Shown piece by piece: positions 1-12,521 of a stretch of 64,000 bases of DNA (position 1 is its first letter; each line of letters begins with the position of its first letter). The notes beneath the pieces were generated by a model. It ran no database searches and was not told the DNA's origin. It saw only the letters and a list, made by a program, of their open reading frames with translations. This DNA is from Carposina sasakii. Taxonomy: Eukaryota > Arthropoda > Insecta > Lepidoptera > Carposinidae. The translations under genes were made by a program, and so were the position numbers. Location: positions 7,688,001 to 7,752,000 of the forward strand of contig CP053153.1 in assembly GCA_014607495.2 (NCBI GenBank), written 5' to 3'.

Positions 1-64
1 GATACAAAAAATGTTAGCTATACGTGAAAAATACCCATTCTACGATTTTTCTGGCAAATTTCCA

Positions 65-213
65 AAAGAAATAAGGGGAGACCAAGGAAAAGATGGGAAG
101 ATATATTTTAAAAATAATGTGGACCAGACTGGAGAAGACAAGCCAGAGACAGAGACGAATGGAGGAAACTGGGGGAGGCCTACTCCAGAGAGGCGATTTC
201 CACATGATGAAAC
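65..213 (+). pseudogene. LINE (non-LTR retrotransposon) C-terminal remnant
   Basis: Reading from about 65 gives RNKGRPRKRWEDIF, then two stops, then CGPDWRRQARDRDEWRKLGE and AYSR before a stop. GRPxxRWxDD...W...A.DRxxWRxLGEAY is the usual end of lepidopteran LINE ORF2 proteins. The internal stops show it is dead. It appears cut off from the rest of its ORF on the 5' side. Confidence 0.7.
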
Positions 214-1443
214 GAATCGGATCGAAATAATATTAGGTGTAATTAGTGTAGTAATTAAGAATGAAATAATGAATAAAATAATCATGTATGTAAAGCACAA
301 TTAACTAAAAAACTGTAAAAAGTAATTAATCATCTATTGCATGCGGTAGATTAAAGGCTATTTTAATTTTATTTTATACGTGAAAATTTAATATCTTTTT
401 ATTTCAAAGAAGTCGTTTAGCCTCAGGCTGATATCGCGACCTTATAATAATGAATTAAACCATTTGTTCAAACCCAAAAGTACATAGAATAAAAACAAGC
501 TGATGTTTTTTTTCCAAAATCCAAAACAACAGAACATAATCTAAATATGAGTAGAAAGACAATTTCAAAAGACATAATTCTTACACTATATCTCACTGTA
601 TGAGCATAGAGGAATAATCTTATTCCTCTATGGTATGAGTAATAAAACAAATACCATGCCACAAAAAGCAATTGGTAGATATGTCATGAAAAAGAAAATA
701 TTTTTTATATATTTATTGATCTTTATAATTTTAATACCCGCTCACTGCGATATTTCATAGCAGGTACTACCCATGTAGGCAAGTATCTTTTAAAATATAT
801 TAAAAGAGAACTTGTTCCATCTGTGGAATAAATCGCCAACTAAAATCTGCACTGTGTAGGCAAGTAGTCGCGTATGGACAAAATATCGGATGGAGTATTT
901 TAAAATGTAAGTAAGTATCGTAGTCGCACGATAGATGTCTCTGTAGTAATGTATATGTATTCACTATGTTTTTCAAGTGAATGATGTCTACAAGATTGAG
1001 ATAATCATTTTACTAGTCATCTTCGGATGTTTACATAGTTTCAAAAGGTTGAGGGCGGGCGGGGCGCTTAAAAGCTGTGCCCTTAAGCATATCAAATAAA
1101 TGTTTCTTCGGTAAGTCGTTTTTCATCCTTTCAAACTGCAAAATATCTTTTACATTAATATTCAGTTGATACTGTACCCAATTTAAGTTTCAAAAAGGGT
1201 TTACCTATACAATTCCTTTTATTATACTTAGAACTGATTTTTACAATGGTCACATAGCCTGATTGAAAGATAAATTTGATGCTCTTTCTCAAAAACTTGA
1301 TTAAGATAGAGACGGCATCAACTTTATCCTTTAGATAGGCTATCTGACCATTGGAAAAATCGGCCCTTAGTAATACAAAAGTAAAAGTAATAGTGTAGGA
1401 ATTAAAGGCACTTAAAGGAAATAAAATCCTTATCTAACTAATC

Positions 1444-1633
1444 CCGCCCCCAATTACCTAACTAGCAAAAGCAAAGCGATAGCGAAAATTGTATAAAAAT
1501 CGCTGATTGCTTGACAAATTCGTGTTACGTAAAATTAATTTCAAAGGAACATTGACAGTTCAAGGCGAATATTAACAATTTTCGCTATCGCATTACTTCG
1601 GCTTTGCTATTGCAAATTAGGTAATCAGGGGGC
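1444..1633. mobile_element. MITE-like inverted-repeat element, copy 1
   Basis: The ends CCCCAATTACCTAACTAGC and GCAAATTAGGTAATCAGGGG are inverted, followed inward by AAGCGATAGCGAAAATTGT and ACAATTTTCGCTATCGC. No ORF. A second copy sits at 43065-43247. Confidence 0.65.
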
Positions 1634-1854
1634 CGTTTTACATTTTCATAAGCTGAAACGGTAATTGCAGTAACCGTTGCTGTGAAGGTCCCTCATGTAA
1701 AAATAAAATCAGACTAAACACTAACATAGTTCAAAAGATAAAGCTATAAACATTTGAATTTTTTATTATGGTACTAATGCATGTATAAAATAAATCACAG
1801 TATAAAATCTCAAGTTATTCTAGGCTCATTGTGGTGTAGTTATCGTTTAGGTAT

Positions 1855-4800
1855 TCAACCGCGGAAAGGTTGGTACTGTTGCTGCTGCTGCTGCTGAGGT
1901 TGGGATGCGATGTACTGGAGGGCACGAGCGATGGCTTCCGGGATAGGAGGAGGAGTTGGCAGATGAGCACCTTCCGGACGGAAACCTGGGCATACGAATG
2001 TTATTTAGTCATATCTACATAAAAAACTGTGTAACGATTAGTAAAGTAAAACCTATTTCGTTTGTAGCTAATTATTATATAAGTTCTCTATTTTCTGTTG
2101 TGAATAATAATTAACCTTATAATATATGCTAATTCCCGCAAATTGTTATCTTTGATGCAAAAATCTCGATCAATGTCATATGTACCTATACCTAAGGCAT
2201 AAATGCAAAGTAAAGTCCTTTTATGTGACTAACACATTTATATTCTCGGTATAAACTAATGAAATGCTATTCATGATGCACATATGAGTATTTTCAAGTG
2301 CTCTTTTCCATTAGGTACATTAAGTCAAAAGACGCAAAGCTTTTATCATGAACATGATTGAGTGATCCTGCGTAACGATTACACCTACCTACAATAAATC
2401 ATTTCCTCTTAGCAAATATGAAATTAGGTAAGGTAAAGAGTGATGAATTGAGACATTTGACATGTGTGGCGTAAATGGAAAAGACATAACAATATCTAGT
2501 TAGTTAGAATGTTATATGAACCCTGTTTCTCTGTGTACAATCGTACATATACACACGGGTGTGTTTCTTATATGGGGCAGTCAGAACTGAAGTATCGTTA
2601 GGAGATCCTACATCTACGTTTAGCCTAGCAGGCCAAAGTTGTAAATAAACAATGACAAGTTGTTGCTAGCTTAACGCCTGTCTGTGTGATTTGTAAAATT
2701 ACCTATACGGTAAAATAGGGTTTAATTGCATACTTCTTGATATTTTTCATGATAAAAATATATGATGTGATCATTATTAACTTAGATACGATGCTGTTGC
2801 ATATTAGAGAATACATTTTAATGGTTATAAGCTTGAGAGCTTTCAAGAAATCTAGTAATAGGTCAAGTAATTGTAGTTATCATAATATAGATATAATGTC
2901 TTCTAAATAATCACTTAATCTTAGTATACAGGATGTTTTTTTGTGGCCACCTTTAACGAAGGGTACGTATTCTATACATGAAATAAAGTAAGTTTATGCC
3001 AAAAAAAATGCTGGGAAAAAAAAAGTTTTTTTTTTTGAAAAAAAAAATTAAATTCCTTGATCGTGCGAAATTTATAGTGTCTAGTGTTTATGTTAGTTTT
3101 TTTATAGACAGATATTAATTATTTTTCGTGAAAAAATCCTGCTACGCGCGTCTACGTGCATTTATGCAGAAAAACGCAGTCTATTTACTCAACTTTGGAC
3201 CCTAATATTTTGGAAACCAGACACTTCCCAGGTATGCTTCCATGGAGAAAAATGATCGTGATGATGAGGAGATTCTGTAGTTTTCGGGAACGTTGACGAC
3301 CAAAAATTACCCTGTATAGGTAGATTTCAAGCATAAAGGTCATAGGTACGTTCTCGTAATAATATAGCAGTGATTTCACAGAACACTATTACTTCGTTGT
3401 ATTTTTGTAGAAAAGTATTTCTGAAATTATAACTATCCAGAAGTGCCCATGGAAAATATTTTGTATAAGTTATATATTATACTCGTATATAAGGGCTTCT
3501 CAAAATAGTGTAGTTTTTTCACTATATCGGAGTTGGTCCCATAGTAAAAGTTGTTTCTTTTTACCTACTTAGTTTCGTGTCAAAAGATAATCACTAATTT
3601 TAAAAAGACCTTACATATACCACACTCAGTATTGGAAGAGTTTTATATACCTACATTGAATGTAGTATACTGGTTTTATATTGTATAGTTATTAGGCCCT
3701 TTAAGATATTTATATTTATAAACTTTAACGGTCGTATTAGTTTATGTCCAATCAAAAGCCAAAAAGATAAGTTTCAAGCTTTAAAAATTACGTAATGTCC
3801 AAACTTTTATCCGCCATCTTACCATTTTAAAACCTCTCTAAATAACTTTTAAAAAGTTATTCCTTCCCCAGGTGAAGAATTCATTAAAATCGGTTCAGTG
3901 GTTTAGATATTATTGCGTAACATAAGTTGATAGCTATATTTGTACTTAGTACGGATATAACAGTAGAACACGAACTGACCATAAAAAGTTTCTTACCATT
4001 CTCATCAGCGACGTAGTTCAAAGTAATGGGTATGCCTTCAGGGGAGGTGTATGTGAAGGAACCCTGGGCGACCTGGGCTTCAGCGTCCTTCACGCCAGCG
4101 TTCTTCAAGTAACCCTGCTCCTGTGCAGCGATGCCGTTACCAGTCTCGTAACTAAAAGTAATTAAAACGTAAAGGCTAGGCTCACCATTTTATATTCACG
4201 TTGTTACGGTAAACGTAGATGAGAGATTGATAACCCATAGGTAACTTTTTGGGGATGCAGCCACAAATATGTATATTGTTAAATGTTCTAGTAAGAGTAG
4301 CAAGAACTAGTTCTATCTATTACTTTCTGTTCTGAAATTCAAAATAATCTGAATTTGAAGTGAATTTTTTATTTTATAATTTTATAACTTGTAATGTACA
4401 TCTCAACCTTACTCTCAAAATTGGCCAGAAGTGGCACCATGTGGTTCAACCGGCCCTTGGTGCTCTGCTTATCCCGTAAGGGATAAAGGCGTGATGTATG
4501 TATGTATGTATAATTTCATTTTAAAAATATTTAAATATAGGAACATTTTCTTCGAATAGAATGCATCTAAATGTTTTTAGCCATTTATAAGATGTTTTAC
4601 GCACGATTTGCTTTTATTATAAGAGTTTCATTTATCACATACTACAACGAGTTTACTAGAGGCCACATTTGTAAATATCAAACATAATAATATAGTCATA
4701 GTTCACTAAAATCCATATAACGTAATCAAACCTTATTGTCAATCTTGGGAACATTTTGTTACTGCTCTACAATATTATGTGAGATCGTGATCAAAACTAG

Positions 4801-7800
4801 TACTAACATTGCTTGTACTAAGAATACTTTACGTGCAAATACTCGTATTAACGTCGACAGCAGCGACACCCTTACATACATAGAAAAATTTGTAGTACTT
4901 GACTGCACTTCAGTCTACAATATTACGACATATGACTATGTGCATATATGCAACATTTCAAAAGAGCTATTACAGATTTTGATCCGAAAATTTATCAAAA
5001 CTATCGCCTGACCGTAACTAAGACAGTTAATTAATATTCCATATAGGCTTATATATTTCGATATTTATCCATCGGGTCAGTTTGGTGTCACTATTACCTT
5101 AATATGCACATACTAAGAGACGAATTAATGTCAATTTGAAAATATCGAAATACAAAAAAGCGAATTATCTAACAAAATTTATGGTGACCCTTGCAACATT
5201 AGGTGAGAACCGTCTCCTTATTCACATATATTAGTGCGGTACTCTGTTGGAAAGAGAAGTTTCATCAGTAATTAGTAATTACCATGTGAACTACAATTTT
5301 GTGTTTTGAGCCAATTTGTTTCGCAAGTGCTGCACCTGCGCCTGCTTGGATCACTCCCACAAATTTAGCATTTAATATACTCGACACTGTAGGAATTTCC
5401 GCTTAAGATCTCACATTTGACTGTTACAACAGATATAAGCCAAAGCACTGGAATCATGTTGTTGCGGATAAGTAGGGTAATAATTTCTGAACCTGTTTTT
5501 CAGTTGGTTACTTAGTTATAGCAAGGACAATTAAAGTATACTAGAGTTTACAAATATTTATTCATGTACGCCATAAGGAGGGTAATTATCCATCTCATAT
5601 CTTAAATAGTTCATCAATAAGTAAATATGATTGACTCTTATTCCAAAGTTATATCTCACATTACACTATCTTATACTATTTAATACGGGAATTAGAATAA
5701 ATTAAAGTACCTTTGAATATGCAATTAAATTACAAGACATAGGTATGATTGATGTGCAAAGATATAATAAAATTAATTGATATATTTTTGTATCTTTCTA
5801 AAGTTGATGAATACGCTTTTCAGATTACTCGCAAAGTCTCCCAACTAGCCAACATACCTGTACTGGTAGCTGCCATCATAGTTGACTTCTTGTGCCTGTC
5901 TGACGATGGGGATGACCTGTCCCTGGTACTGTTGCTGGTTGTACTTATTGAACTGAGGAGCGGCCAGCGCCATGCTCACCAGAGCAGAGAATACCACCAA
6001 CTAGAAATGAGGTTCTTTGTTAAGGACATTATGATGATCATTATTAAAAAATACAAAGGCCTTCAAATAATGTTAGAGCTCTGAGCTATAGCTGATAAAA
6101 ATTTTAAATACCATAGGTATACTAGATACTAATCAAAGCAAAAGGTAAAGATATATTTTTTCCGTGGTCTACTGTCATCTTTATTAAGAGACAATTACAC
6201 TAGAAAAATTTATGACTCTTGCAATCAGGGTTAACTGGAATCGAATGCTATGTAGCTTTAAGTTCGCCTTTGTAATATTGTTGATAGTGAAATAAAGAAT
6301 TTGCTTGCGTTAAGTTATGACTAGTAAAAATGTGTCTGATTAAAACAATGCCAGTTTTGGCAGTCGGGTCAAAAAGGTATGCATCGTTAGAGAAAATATT
6401 TCGGTTTATAAAATGTTAAGGATGTTATACATAATTTTTAGACACTATTTGTGAAGGCCAATGATAACGTTAACCTTTCGAAGACATCAAATAAAAGATA
6501 TCATTTGTTTGTGAAATGGACCTCGCTTACAACACACCATCATTCAATCAATGCAATATTGTGTGCCATTTGCATTTTGATGTTATTTTAAGTATACGAT
6601 ACATTTTCAATATATGTTGGTATGCCTTTTATGTCTTTATGTAATAGCTTATGTCGCTGTAAGCAATATTGATATCTCAAATTTAAGTCATAAAACTAGA
6701 AATAAATAATGAAGATTATTAATTTTATTTGGTTATTCTATTTACTTACGTTTATTTTTAAGAAAATAATTGAACTTCGTTAAAATATGGATCCAAAAAA
6801 AAAACAAAATAATAGGCGATGCTGGGAAATACACTATCAAGATAGTTTTGTATAGCTTTAAGAATAGAATACATGACAAAGGTATCTTACTGTGATCTGT
6901 CATTGTTCGCAAGGGAAGGCTGTCAGGGCAACACTTTAGCGCCGGAAGCTTGCTCGTTCTTGCGTATTGGACATTGTTAGAAATATACTTTGTTTTTTTG
7001 AACAATATGCCTATTTTCATTATAATATATTAGAAAATCGTTATTAATACCGTTACGGTGCTAATAATTTACCGGTAGTAAATCTTCTAAATGACATCTT
7101 CTATGCTGCTCTGGGAGTGAAAAAAAAAACATATAATACTACAGCTGCTTTTCTTCCCGGGCATACTGTACAAGTCAGTAGAGGGACAAGAGGGTTTTGG
7201 TGTTTTGTAGGCGATGTGCTGACCACCTGTCACTACTAACCGAACTTGTACATCTCAACTATACCCTCAAAATTGGTCAGTAGTGGCACCATGTGGTTCT
7301 ATCGGCCCTTGGTGCTCTGCCTACCCCGTAAGGGATAAAGGCGTGATTGTATGTATGTAAGTGACATATCGATGCCCTTAAAGTATTAGGTATATTACAG
7401 TTATTTTTTAAATTTTAGGTGTAGTTAGCTGACTTTTAGAATTTATTTAAATTTAAACAAAATTGATGAATTTATATTTAGATATAAAATAAACGTTTAT
7501 TAATATAAATTATATCCAAGTATGCACTAATTAAATGTAGTCTCTGATTGAAGTCAACTAAAACCTGGAAGTAAGTATGTATTTTTTAAAGTTTTAGAGC
7601 CTAAATCCAACATTATTATGATAAAGGTCGGTTTTGTTATTTTTGTAAAAATATATATAATAATGATGACAACTTAGAAATATTAAATATGTATTCTGTA
7701 TTATACCAGGTGTTATTAGTCGGAAATTGAAATTTTAAATAAAGTAAATGGATGGCGCAGGACCCGTTGTTGGGCTATGTAAAATTTATTGTTAGGGAAA

Positions 7801-7953
7801 TTTTTCACTTTTAAAATCTAGATTAATAACATATAAATAAAATATGAGTGTAGGTATATAGATAGATTACTATATAAATTTTTAAAAGGTAAATAGGGCT
7901 ATTTGTTAATTAAAAATTATGCTTTCGATTATTTAGTAACTCACCGATCTCAT
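1855..7953 (-). CDS. RR-1 cuticular protein (gene 1), 4 exons, 145 aa
   Basis: Secreted structural protein expected to bind chitin in the cuticle. Coding exons on the minus strand are 7945-7953, 5858-6000, 3997-4151 and 1855-1985; all introns obey GT-AG and the phases join into 145 codons plus TGA. Residues 1-16 ([16 protein letters not shown]) are a signal peptide, cut before APQ. A Gln-rich linker precedes QVIPIVRQ, a common lead-in to RR-1 domains. The RR-1 domain runs from about SYETGNGI (51-58) through [10 protein letters not shown] and YVADENGF to [10 protein letters not shown] (109-118). The tail holds a run of seven Gln and ends QPFRG. Exon 1 carries only three codons, placed by a GTGAGT donor and an upstream TATA box. 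A polyadenylation signal (AATAAA, minus strand) lies at 1762-1767, about 90 bases past the stop. The structure is seen directly; chitin binding is family knowledge. Orthology to a named gene is not claimed. Confidence 0.9.
1986..3996. other. Gene 1 intron 3
   Basis: A 2 kb AT-rich intron. It contains a copy of the ACAGGGTG-ended family at 2927-3316 and a diverged, reversed fragment of the TGATCCTGCAGTT repeat near 2575-2640. Nothing coding was found in the remainder. Confidence 0.5.
2927..3316 (+). mobile_element. ACAGGGTG-ended element, copy 1
   Basis: Starts TATACAGGATGTTTTTT and ends ATTACCCTGTATA, so it has short inverted ends and TA flanks. The body, including AACGAAGGGTACGT and CTCAACTTTGGACCCTAATA, recurs at four other places in the window. 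It has no ORF and looks like a non-autonomous DNA transposon. Confidence 0.65.
4152..5857. other. Gene 1 intron 2
   Basis: A 1.7 kb intron with one repeat copy at 4388-4511 and otherwise unremarkable AT-rich DNA. Confidence 0.45.
4388..4511 (+). repeat. SINE-like repeat with TATG-type tail, partial copy
   Basis: Shares GTACATCTCAAC, GGCACCATGTGGTTC and CCCGTAAGGGATAAAGGCG with copies at 7098, 14920 and 60725. It ends in a (GTAT)n run. The 5' half is missing. Confidence 0.6.
6001..7944. other. Gene 1 intron 1
   Basis: A 1.9 kb intron between the three-codon first exon and exon 2. It contains the most complete copy of the TATG-tailed repeat at 7098-7359. Nothing else was recognised. Confidence 0.45.
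7098..7359 (+). repeat. SINE-like repeat with TATG-type tail, longest copy
   Basis: About 260 bases starting CTTCTATGCTGCTCTGGGAG and ending in ATGTATGTA. The 5' half is shared with 31277-31417 and 32072-32120, the 3' half with 4388, 14920 and 60725. The tandem tail and 5'-truncated copies suggest a retroposed element. No clear tRNA-like promoter was seen, so the class is uncertain. Confidence 0.6.
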
Positions 7954-8043
7954 GTTTCTGTTGTTATTTAGGTAAAAGGTTAAATAAGATGATGATCTAC
8001 GGAGGATGTGTGCGGGAATGATTTTTCAGATCGACAGGTCGCG

Positions 8044-8051
8044 CTTATATA
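8044..8051 (-). promoter_or_regulatory. TATA box of gene 1
   Basis: TATATAAG on the minus strand, 91 bases upstream of the gene 1 ATG. The spacing resembles that seen upstream of genes 2 and 3, which supports the very short first exon of gene 1. The transcription start would fall about 30 bases downstream, near 8015. Confidence 0.65.
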
Positions 8052-8704
8052 CTAGGCAACGCCTGCGCACCTCGTGAAACTGGAGTATGGTATGGCACCT
8101 CCACAGACTACGAACAAACCAGTATCTTTTGAAGATGGTTGTCGACGGCATGGAAGGTGCAAATCGATAATTTCGAAATTACATTTTATTTAGTAAATAT
8201 TTACGAACAAATTGTTTTGTATGGCTTTCTTGTGCCAATAATCGTCATACTACCAAAGTATTAGATAATAATTTAGGCAAATTAGTATAATAGAATATTT
8301 TTAAGTCAACTTACAAAGTTCTCGTTTTTGCCTTTCTGCTATTATTAATTACTTACAGAAATGTTAATTTATGAAATCTATGAACAGTGCACTGATTTTT
8401 GGAACCTTAAAATACATGAACAACCTACCTTGCCCCGTACACGTAATAAATCGTAAGGAGAGAGAGTTGAGTACTGTAATTTATGTACACTGTGTTAAAC
8501 TCACAAACCGTGCGGAGATCAAAGTTAATCGTCCGCCCGCCCCTGACACTCACACATAAAATTCATGTTATTTAAGCTATCTCTGGCGAATCTGTCAGAT
8601 TTATTCACACTTTTTAGTTTGTATTCATTGTTGAATGTTTTTTTGAGAATAAAGCTGCTTTTCCAGCGGATATGTGCTATGTTACGTTGCTGTGGATGCG
8701 GTTT

Positions 8705-8960
8705 AAATTAGTTTCTGCGTTCTCTTGATGAGGCAGTACACCTCCACAGTTTGCCGCCATTCCATTCGGTCTTGAGCGTCGCACTTTAATTCACCCCAGG
8801 TCTTCTCTACTTTGGTAGGTCCCCGAGTCTCCAGATCTCTGTGATGATCATCTGCCACTAGATCTGCTTAGGTCGATCACGTTTACGCTTTCTTAGGCAT
8901 TATAGTCTAATGCTTACCTCTATATGTGGTTATAGTCCCTCCAGAGCGTATAACCGATCC
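8705..8960 (-). pseudogene. LINE ORF2 C-terminal remnant
   Basis: The minus strand reads KRKRDRPKQI, then a broken stretch, then EKTWGELKCDAQDRMEWRQT and VEVYCL. This is the RPK...W(G).L..DR..WR..V..LC ending of LINE reverse transcriptases. Stops and a frame change show it is inactive. Confidence 0.65.
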
Positions 8961-9045
8961 CGTTGTACTTGCGGCGCGGCGGCGTTAACAGCCTATAATG
9001 TATTCTGGATAAATCTGAGTAACACCAACCAAAGATGTTTGATAT

Positions 9046-9115
9046 TTGGTGAGAGCACAGCACGGAATGCGAAAGGTCGTGGGTTCGAGTCCACATATTT
9101 TTATATTTTTAAAGA
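9046..9115 (+). repeat. tRNA-derived SINE fragment
   Basis: Contains AAAGGTCGTGGGTTCGAGTC, a good RNA polymerase III B box (GGTTCGAGTCC), then a T-rich tail. No full tRNA cloverleaf can be drawn, so it is a SINE piece and not a tRNA gene. Confidence 0.45.
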
Positions 9116-9520
9116 TGTTTGAGCTCACAAAGGGCAAAAAAGTTATGAAACACTTTTTAACTATCTTTGAGAATTATAAAGTAGTAGTTACTTTGATATA
9201 ACCTTTTCAACATGCGATGAGAAGTTTACGGCGACTGTAAATGAATAACATACATATACCGACACTCGGCTGTGCTCAAAATAGGGGTCTATAGAAATAC
9301 GATCCTACAGACTTAGCACAGCGACAGAACTGCGAATCGCGAAGACTTAGCATAGAGGGATCAGATGTTTAAGATCAGTGGGAAGTTGCTAGCTCATCGC
9401 TCATCGAGAGAACGCCCCTAAATTACGACTCTTACGACATGCACGGGAAGAGATGCAGCTGATATCTTCTATTGAAGCCCCGCATCAGCATAGGAAACGG
9501 ATCAATCCCACCCTACTCAC

Positions 9521-9744
9521 ATTATAAACGCGAAAGTTTGAAAGTATGGATGGATGAATGTTTGTTACTCTTTCACGTAAAAACGGCTGAAGCGATTTTA
9601 ATAAAATTTGTTATGGAGTTAGCGGACACCCTGGATTAACACAAAGGCTACTTTTAATCCCGGGAAAATATTTTTATCCCGGATAATTTCGACATTTTGT
9701 TTTTGCTGCAGTCCACGCGGACGAAGTCGCGGGCGTCCACTAGT
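9521..9744 (-). repeat. CCCGCGACT-family dispersed repeat
   Basis: Reverse copy of the family starting ACTAGTGGACGCCCGCGACT, with the TCCCGGGATTAAAAGTAGC core and the subfamily end in which ACTTTCGCGTTTATAAT replaces the longer tail. Other copies are at 13051, 18973, 20869, 29532, 42998 and 44853. Confidence 0.65.
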
Positions 9745-12521
9745 AAAAAATAATGTTGATATCAAACGAATATTACGATCTCCAGTCGAAGTAAACAGAA
9801 AGTATTAAGTAAACCGAAGATGAGGCGAAAAGCCTTATTCATTGTATTTCATATAATTTTGACGCTAACTTGATTCCCATAGGTACATGACTAATAAAAT
9901 ACCTTGTATAATTTGATAATAATACAGGTGAACTCAGCTCCTCTTTACCAGATAAGTATTTATTGTTTCAATAGGTTCTGCAAATTATTAATTTAGCTAT
10001 AGCTCCCAGGCATGTAAAGCTATGATAGGTAATTTATATTTCCATATCTGAGAATCTCGTGCGTAGGATATAGTAGGTTTTGAGGAATTACGAATAAGAT
10101 CTAGCATTGTGTCGTTGGATGTTTTCAATGTCAGTACCTACCTATTTTATAATTTTTAGGGTTTCGTACAAAACGGAACTATGGGAACCCTTTCAGGATC
10201 ACTCGTGCGGCTATACCTATGTCTGTCTGTCCCTTCATCTGCACAGCAAATTTGCTCCGGAATCTACTTGATTAAATCAGGTGAAAGGTAGATTAGTGTA
10301 ATCCTATGACCCAAACACAGATGTGTAAAGTAAATATATATTTATTTAATGTACGTACTTTTAGTTGTTTCTATATATCACATTGTTCAAAAACTTTTTT
10401 GTTATCAGTTTTCGAGTTTCCTAAAATCTGCAAAGGTAAAAATTCATATGGATTACTTTAATATTACCTACATTTTACATCTTACAGAAAGTAATTAATT
10501 TTACAGAAACGGAAGTTGATTGTCTCTGTTGGTATTATTTTTCATTGGTAAGTCAAGCTTATGAACAAGTGAAACTTTTAGTCTTAGCTATTACAAATAT
10601 ATTATATGTGATTGGATGCTTTTTCAGTGATATCTATGATAAAATCAAATTTTGAAGAGTATCTTCACCTCATACACATAATAAATGTCTGTATGTTCGT
10701 ATTGTTCGTACATTCCAGAGGTAACAATAAAACATACTTCCGTATTGTTCTCTTCACTGTCCTTCAACTATGCGCTTCACAAAACGCTATTATTTAGTAC
10801 TTGTCAGAGCAAAGACGTTAGCCTAATGTTGCTTCTGACCTTTTATTTATTTTATTAAGGTATACAAATTTTGATAAAGTCAAATTCTTTTATTTAATGC
10901 TAACCTTATTTGTACTTGAGAAAGATGATAATTAGATAAAATGAACTAGCGACCAACCGCCGGTGCTGGTCACTTTCTTGTCTATTTTTTTTTATACATT
11001 AAATAGGCTTACGCTTGACCACAACGCGCCTGATGGTAAGCACCGTTGCAGTCTAAGATGGAGCGCGCTTGCCTTCTTGGTCTTGCCTAAAAGAAACCGG
11101 TTCACTCTTGCCTTGAAGACCGCAAGATTATAAGTTCACGGGGAATAGGGATTCAGGCAGGGAGTTCACAGCTTGGCCATTCGCACTAGCAAAACGCTTA
11201 GTACGAGTTTTCATTTCCCGCCACAATTTCAGGAAAATCTCTAGTACAGTCTCTCAAAGGAACAAACCTTTTAAATCTAAATTTCCTCTACCCACAAATT
11301 TTCATAAATAAAAATTTTCTATGGTATAATATTTTGCTACTGTTCTTTTAAATAGGTACATATTGCCACTATTCGTATACGTGGTATGATTCCCATGGAT
11401 CCCGAGATCAGATTGAATTAAAAAACAATCCCGCCAAAGTAGAGTGACGTGATTTCGTCTAATTATCCACGATTTAAAAAAGATGTAACAGATTTTTACT
11501 GTATTTTAATGTAAAGTAATCTATGATACGAATTTCCAATCACCTGTCTAATTAATAAATTATAATAATGCATGCTGTGGCCAATTGGCCACTGAGAAAG
11601 GTGCTGAGTAATTTGGCGATATGTTTAGCGTAGTAAAAATGTAATGAAAGAACTTTGTAATAAAACACTTTTATTCGTTTATTTCCCAAATATGGTACAA
11701 GTAAATGATCTTAAATGCTAGATATTTTTAGCTATACATTAGTAGTTTATAAACAGAAAAGCTAAATATATTGACCTAATCAATTCTGTTCGGATACCCT
11801 TGCTATTTTTAAATCCATTTAGTACAATATAATTTGCCTTTACATACCGTAATATTAGTATAACTTTAGCCCTGAGGGTTAACTTGTGGTGGTCAAAATT
11901 GGAACTGTTTTACCAATATAAAACTATTTTACCGCCCACTGCATAAGATCCATCAATGAGAAGCGCGAACTGCATCGACAGTTCCTGATGACCAGCATGA
12001 CATGAACCGATTACGGGAAGTTTCTTCTCTCTTCTATTTTGGGCCAAAATAACCCCAGGGCTAAAGTAGATACAGCTAAATGACTTTAAACTTTTAAGGG
12101 CCGTTTTTGATTCAGTACTCAGATAACTTATCTGAAGGATAAAATTAATGTTGTCTTTCTCTAAACTTACATGCTTAATACATTCACTGCAGTACAACGC
12201 CTAGTGCCAGGACGCAAATAAGCGTCACCGGCACTTCAACAAAACCGAGAAGACGTAAATATAGTAGTGAATGTGTTAATATACCTATAGAGATACAATC
12301 AACTTTATTCTTCAGTTAGGTTATATGACGATCGATTATATGATGATCAACCAGACAATTTAAACATGTAAGTAACAGCAGCTTAGTACAATATGAATGG
12401 CTATCTACCTGTCATGGCATGTCAGCGTTCAAAAGACTACAAGAAGAGCCACATTATGAAGAAAAGCTATGAGGCAACAATAATATTAAATGGTAATATT
12501 TGAATATACATAGAGGGGTCA

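Larger units (their letters stand above)
1..1854. other. Downstream flank of gene 1, repeat-bearing
   Basis: No gene recognised. It holds a LINE tail remnant, an inverted-repeat element at 1444-1633, and a segment near 1257-1372 related to 57412-57540. The AATAAA of gene 1 falls at 1762-1767. The rest is AT-rich without visible structure. Confidence 0.5.
8060..12521. other. Intergenic stretch between genes 1 and 2, repeat debris
   Basis: No gene recognised. It holds a LINE remnant (8705-8960), a tRNA-derived SINE piece (9046-9115) and a CCCGCGACT repeat copy (9521-9744). Repeat-like segments near 10150-10330 (AGGGTTTCGTAC...AAACGGAAC) and 10960-11210 (CAGGCAGGGAGTTCACAGCTT) resemble dispersed lepidopteran sequences. 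12098-12335 resembles the segment family at 1257 and 57412. Confidence 0.5.

Noticed and set aside
5749..6084. 111-codon plus-strand ORF
   Set aside because: Overlaps gene 1 exon 2 in antisense and extends into intron.
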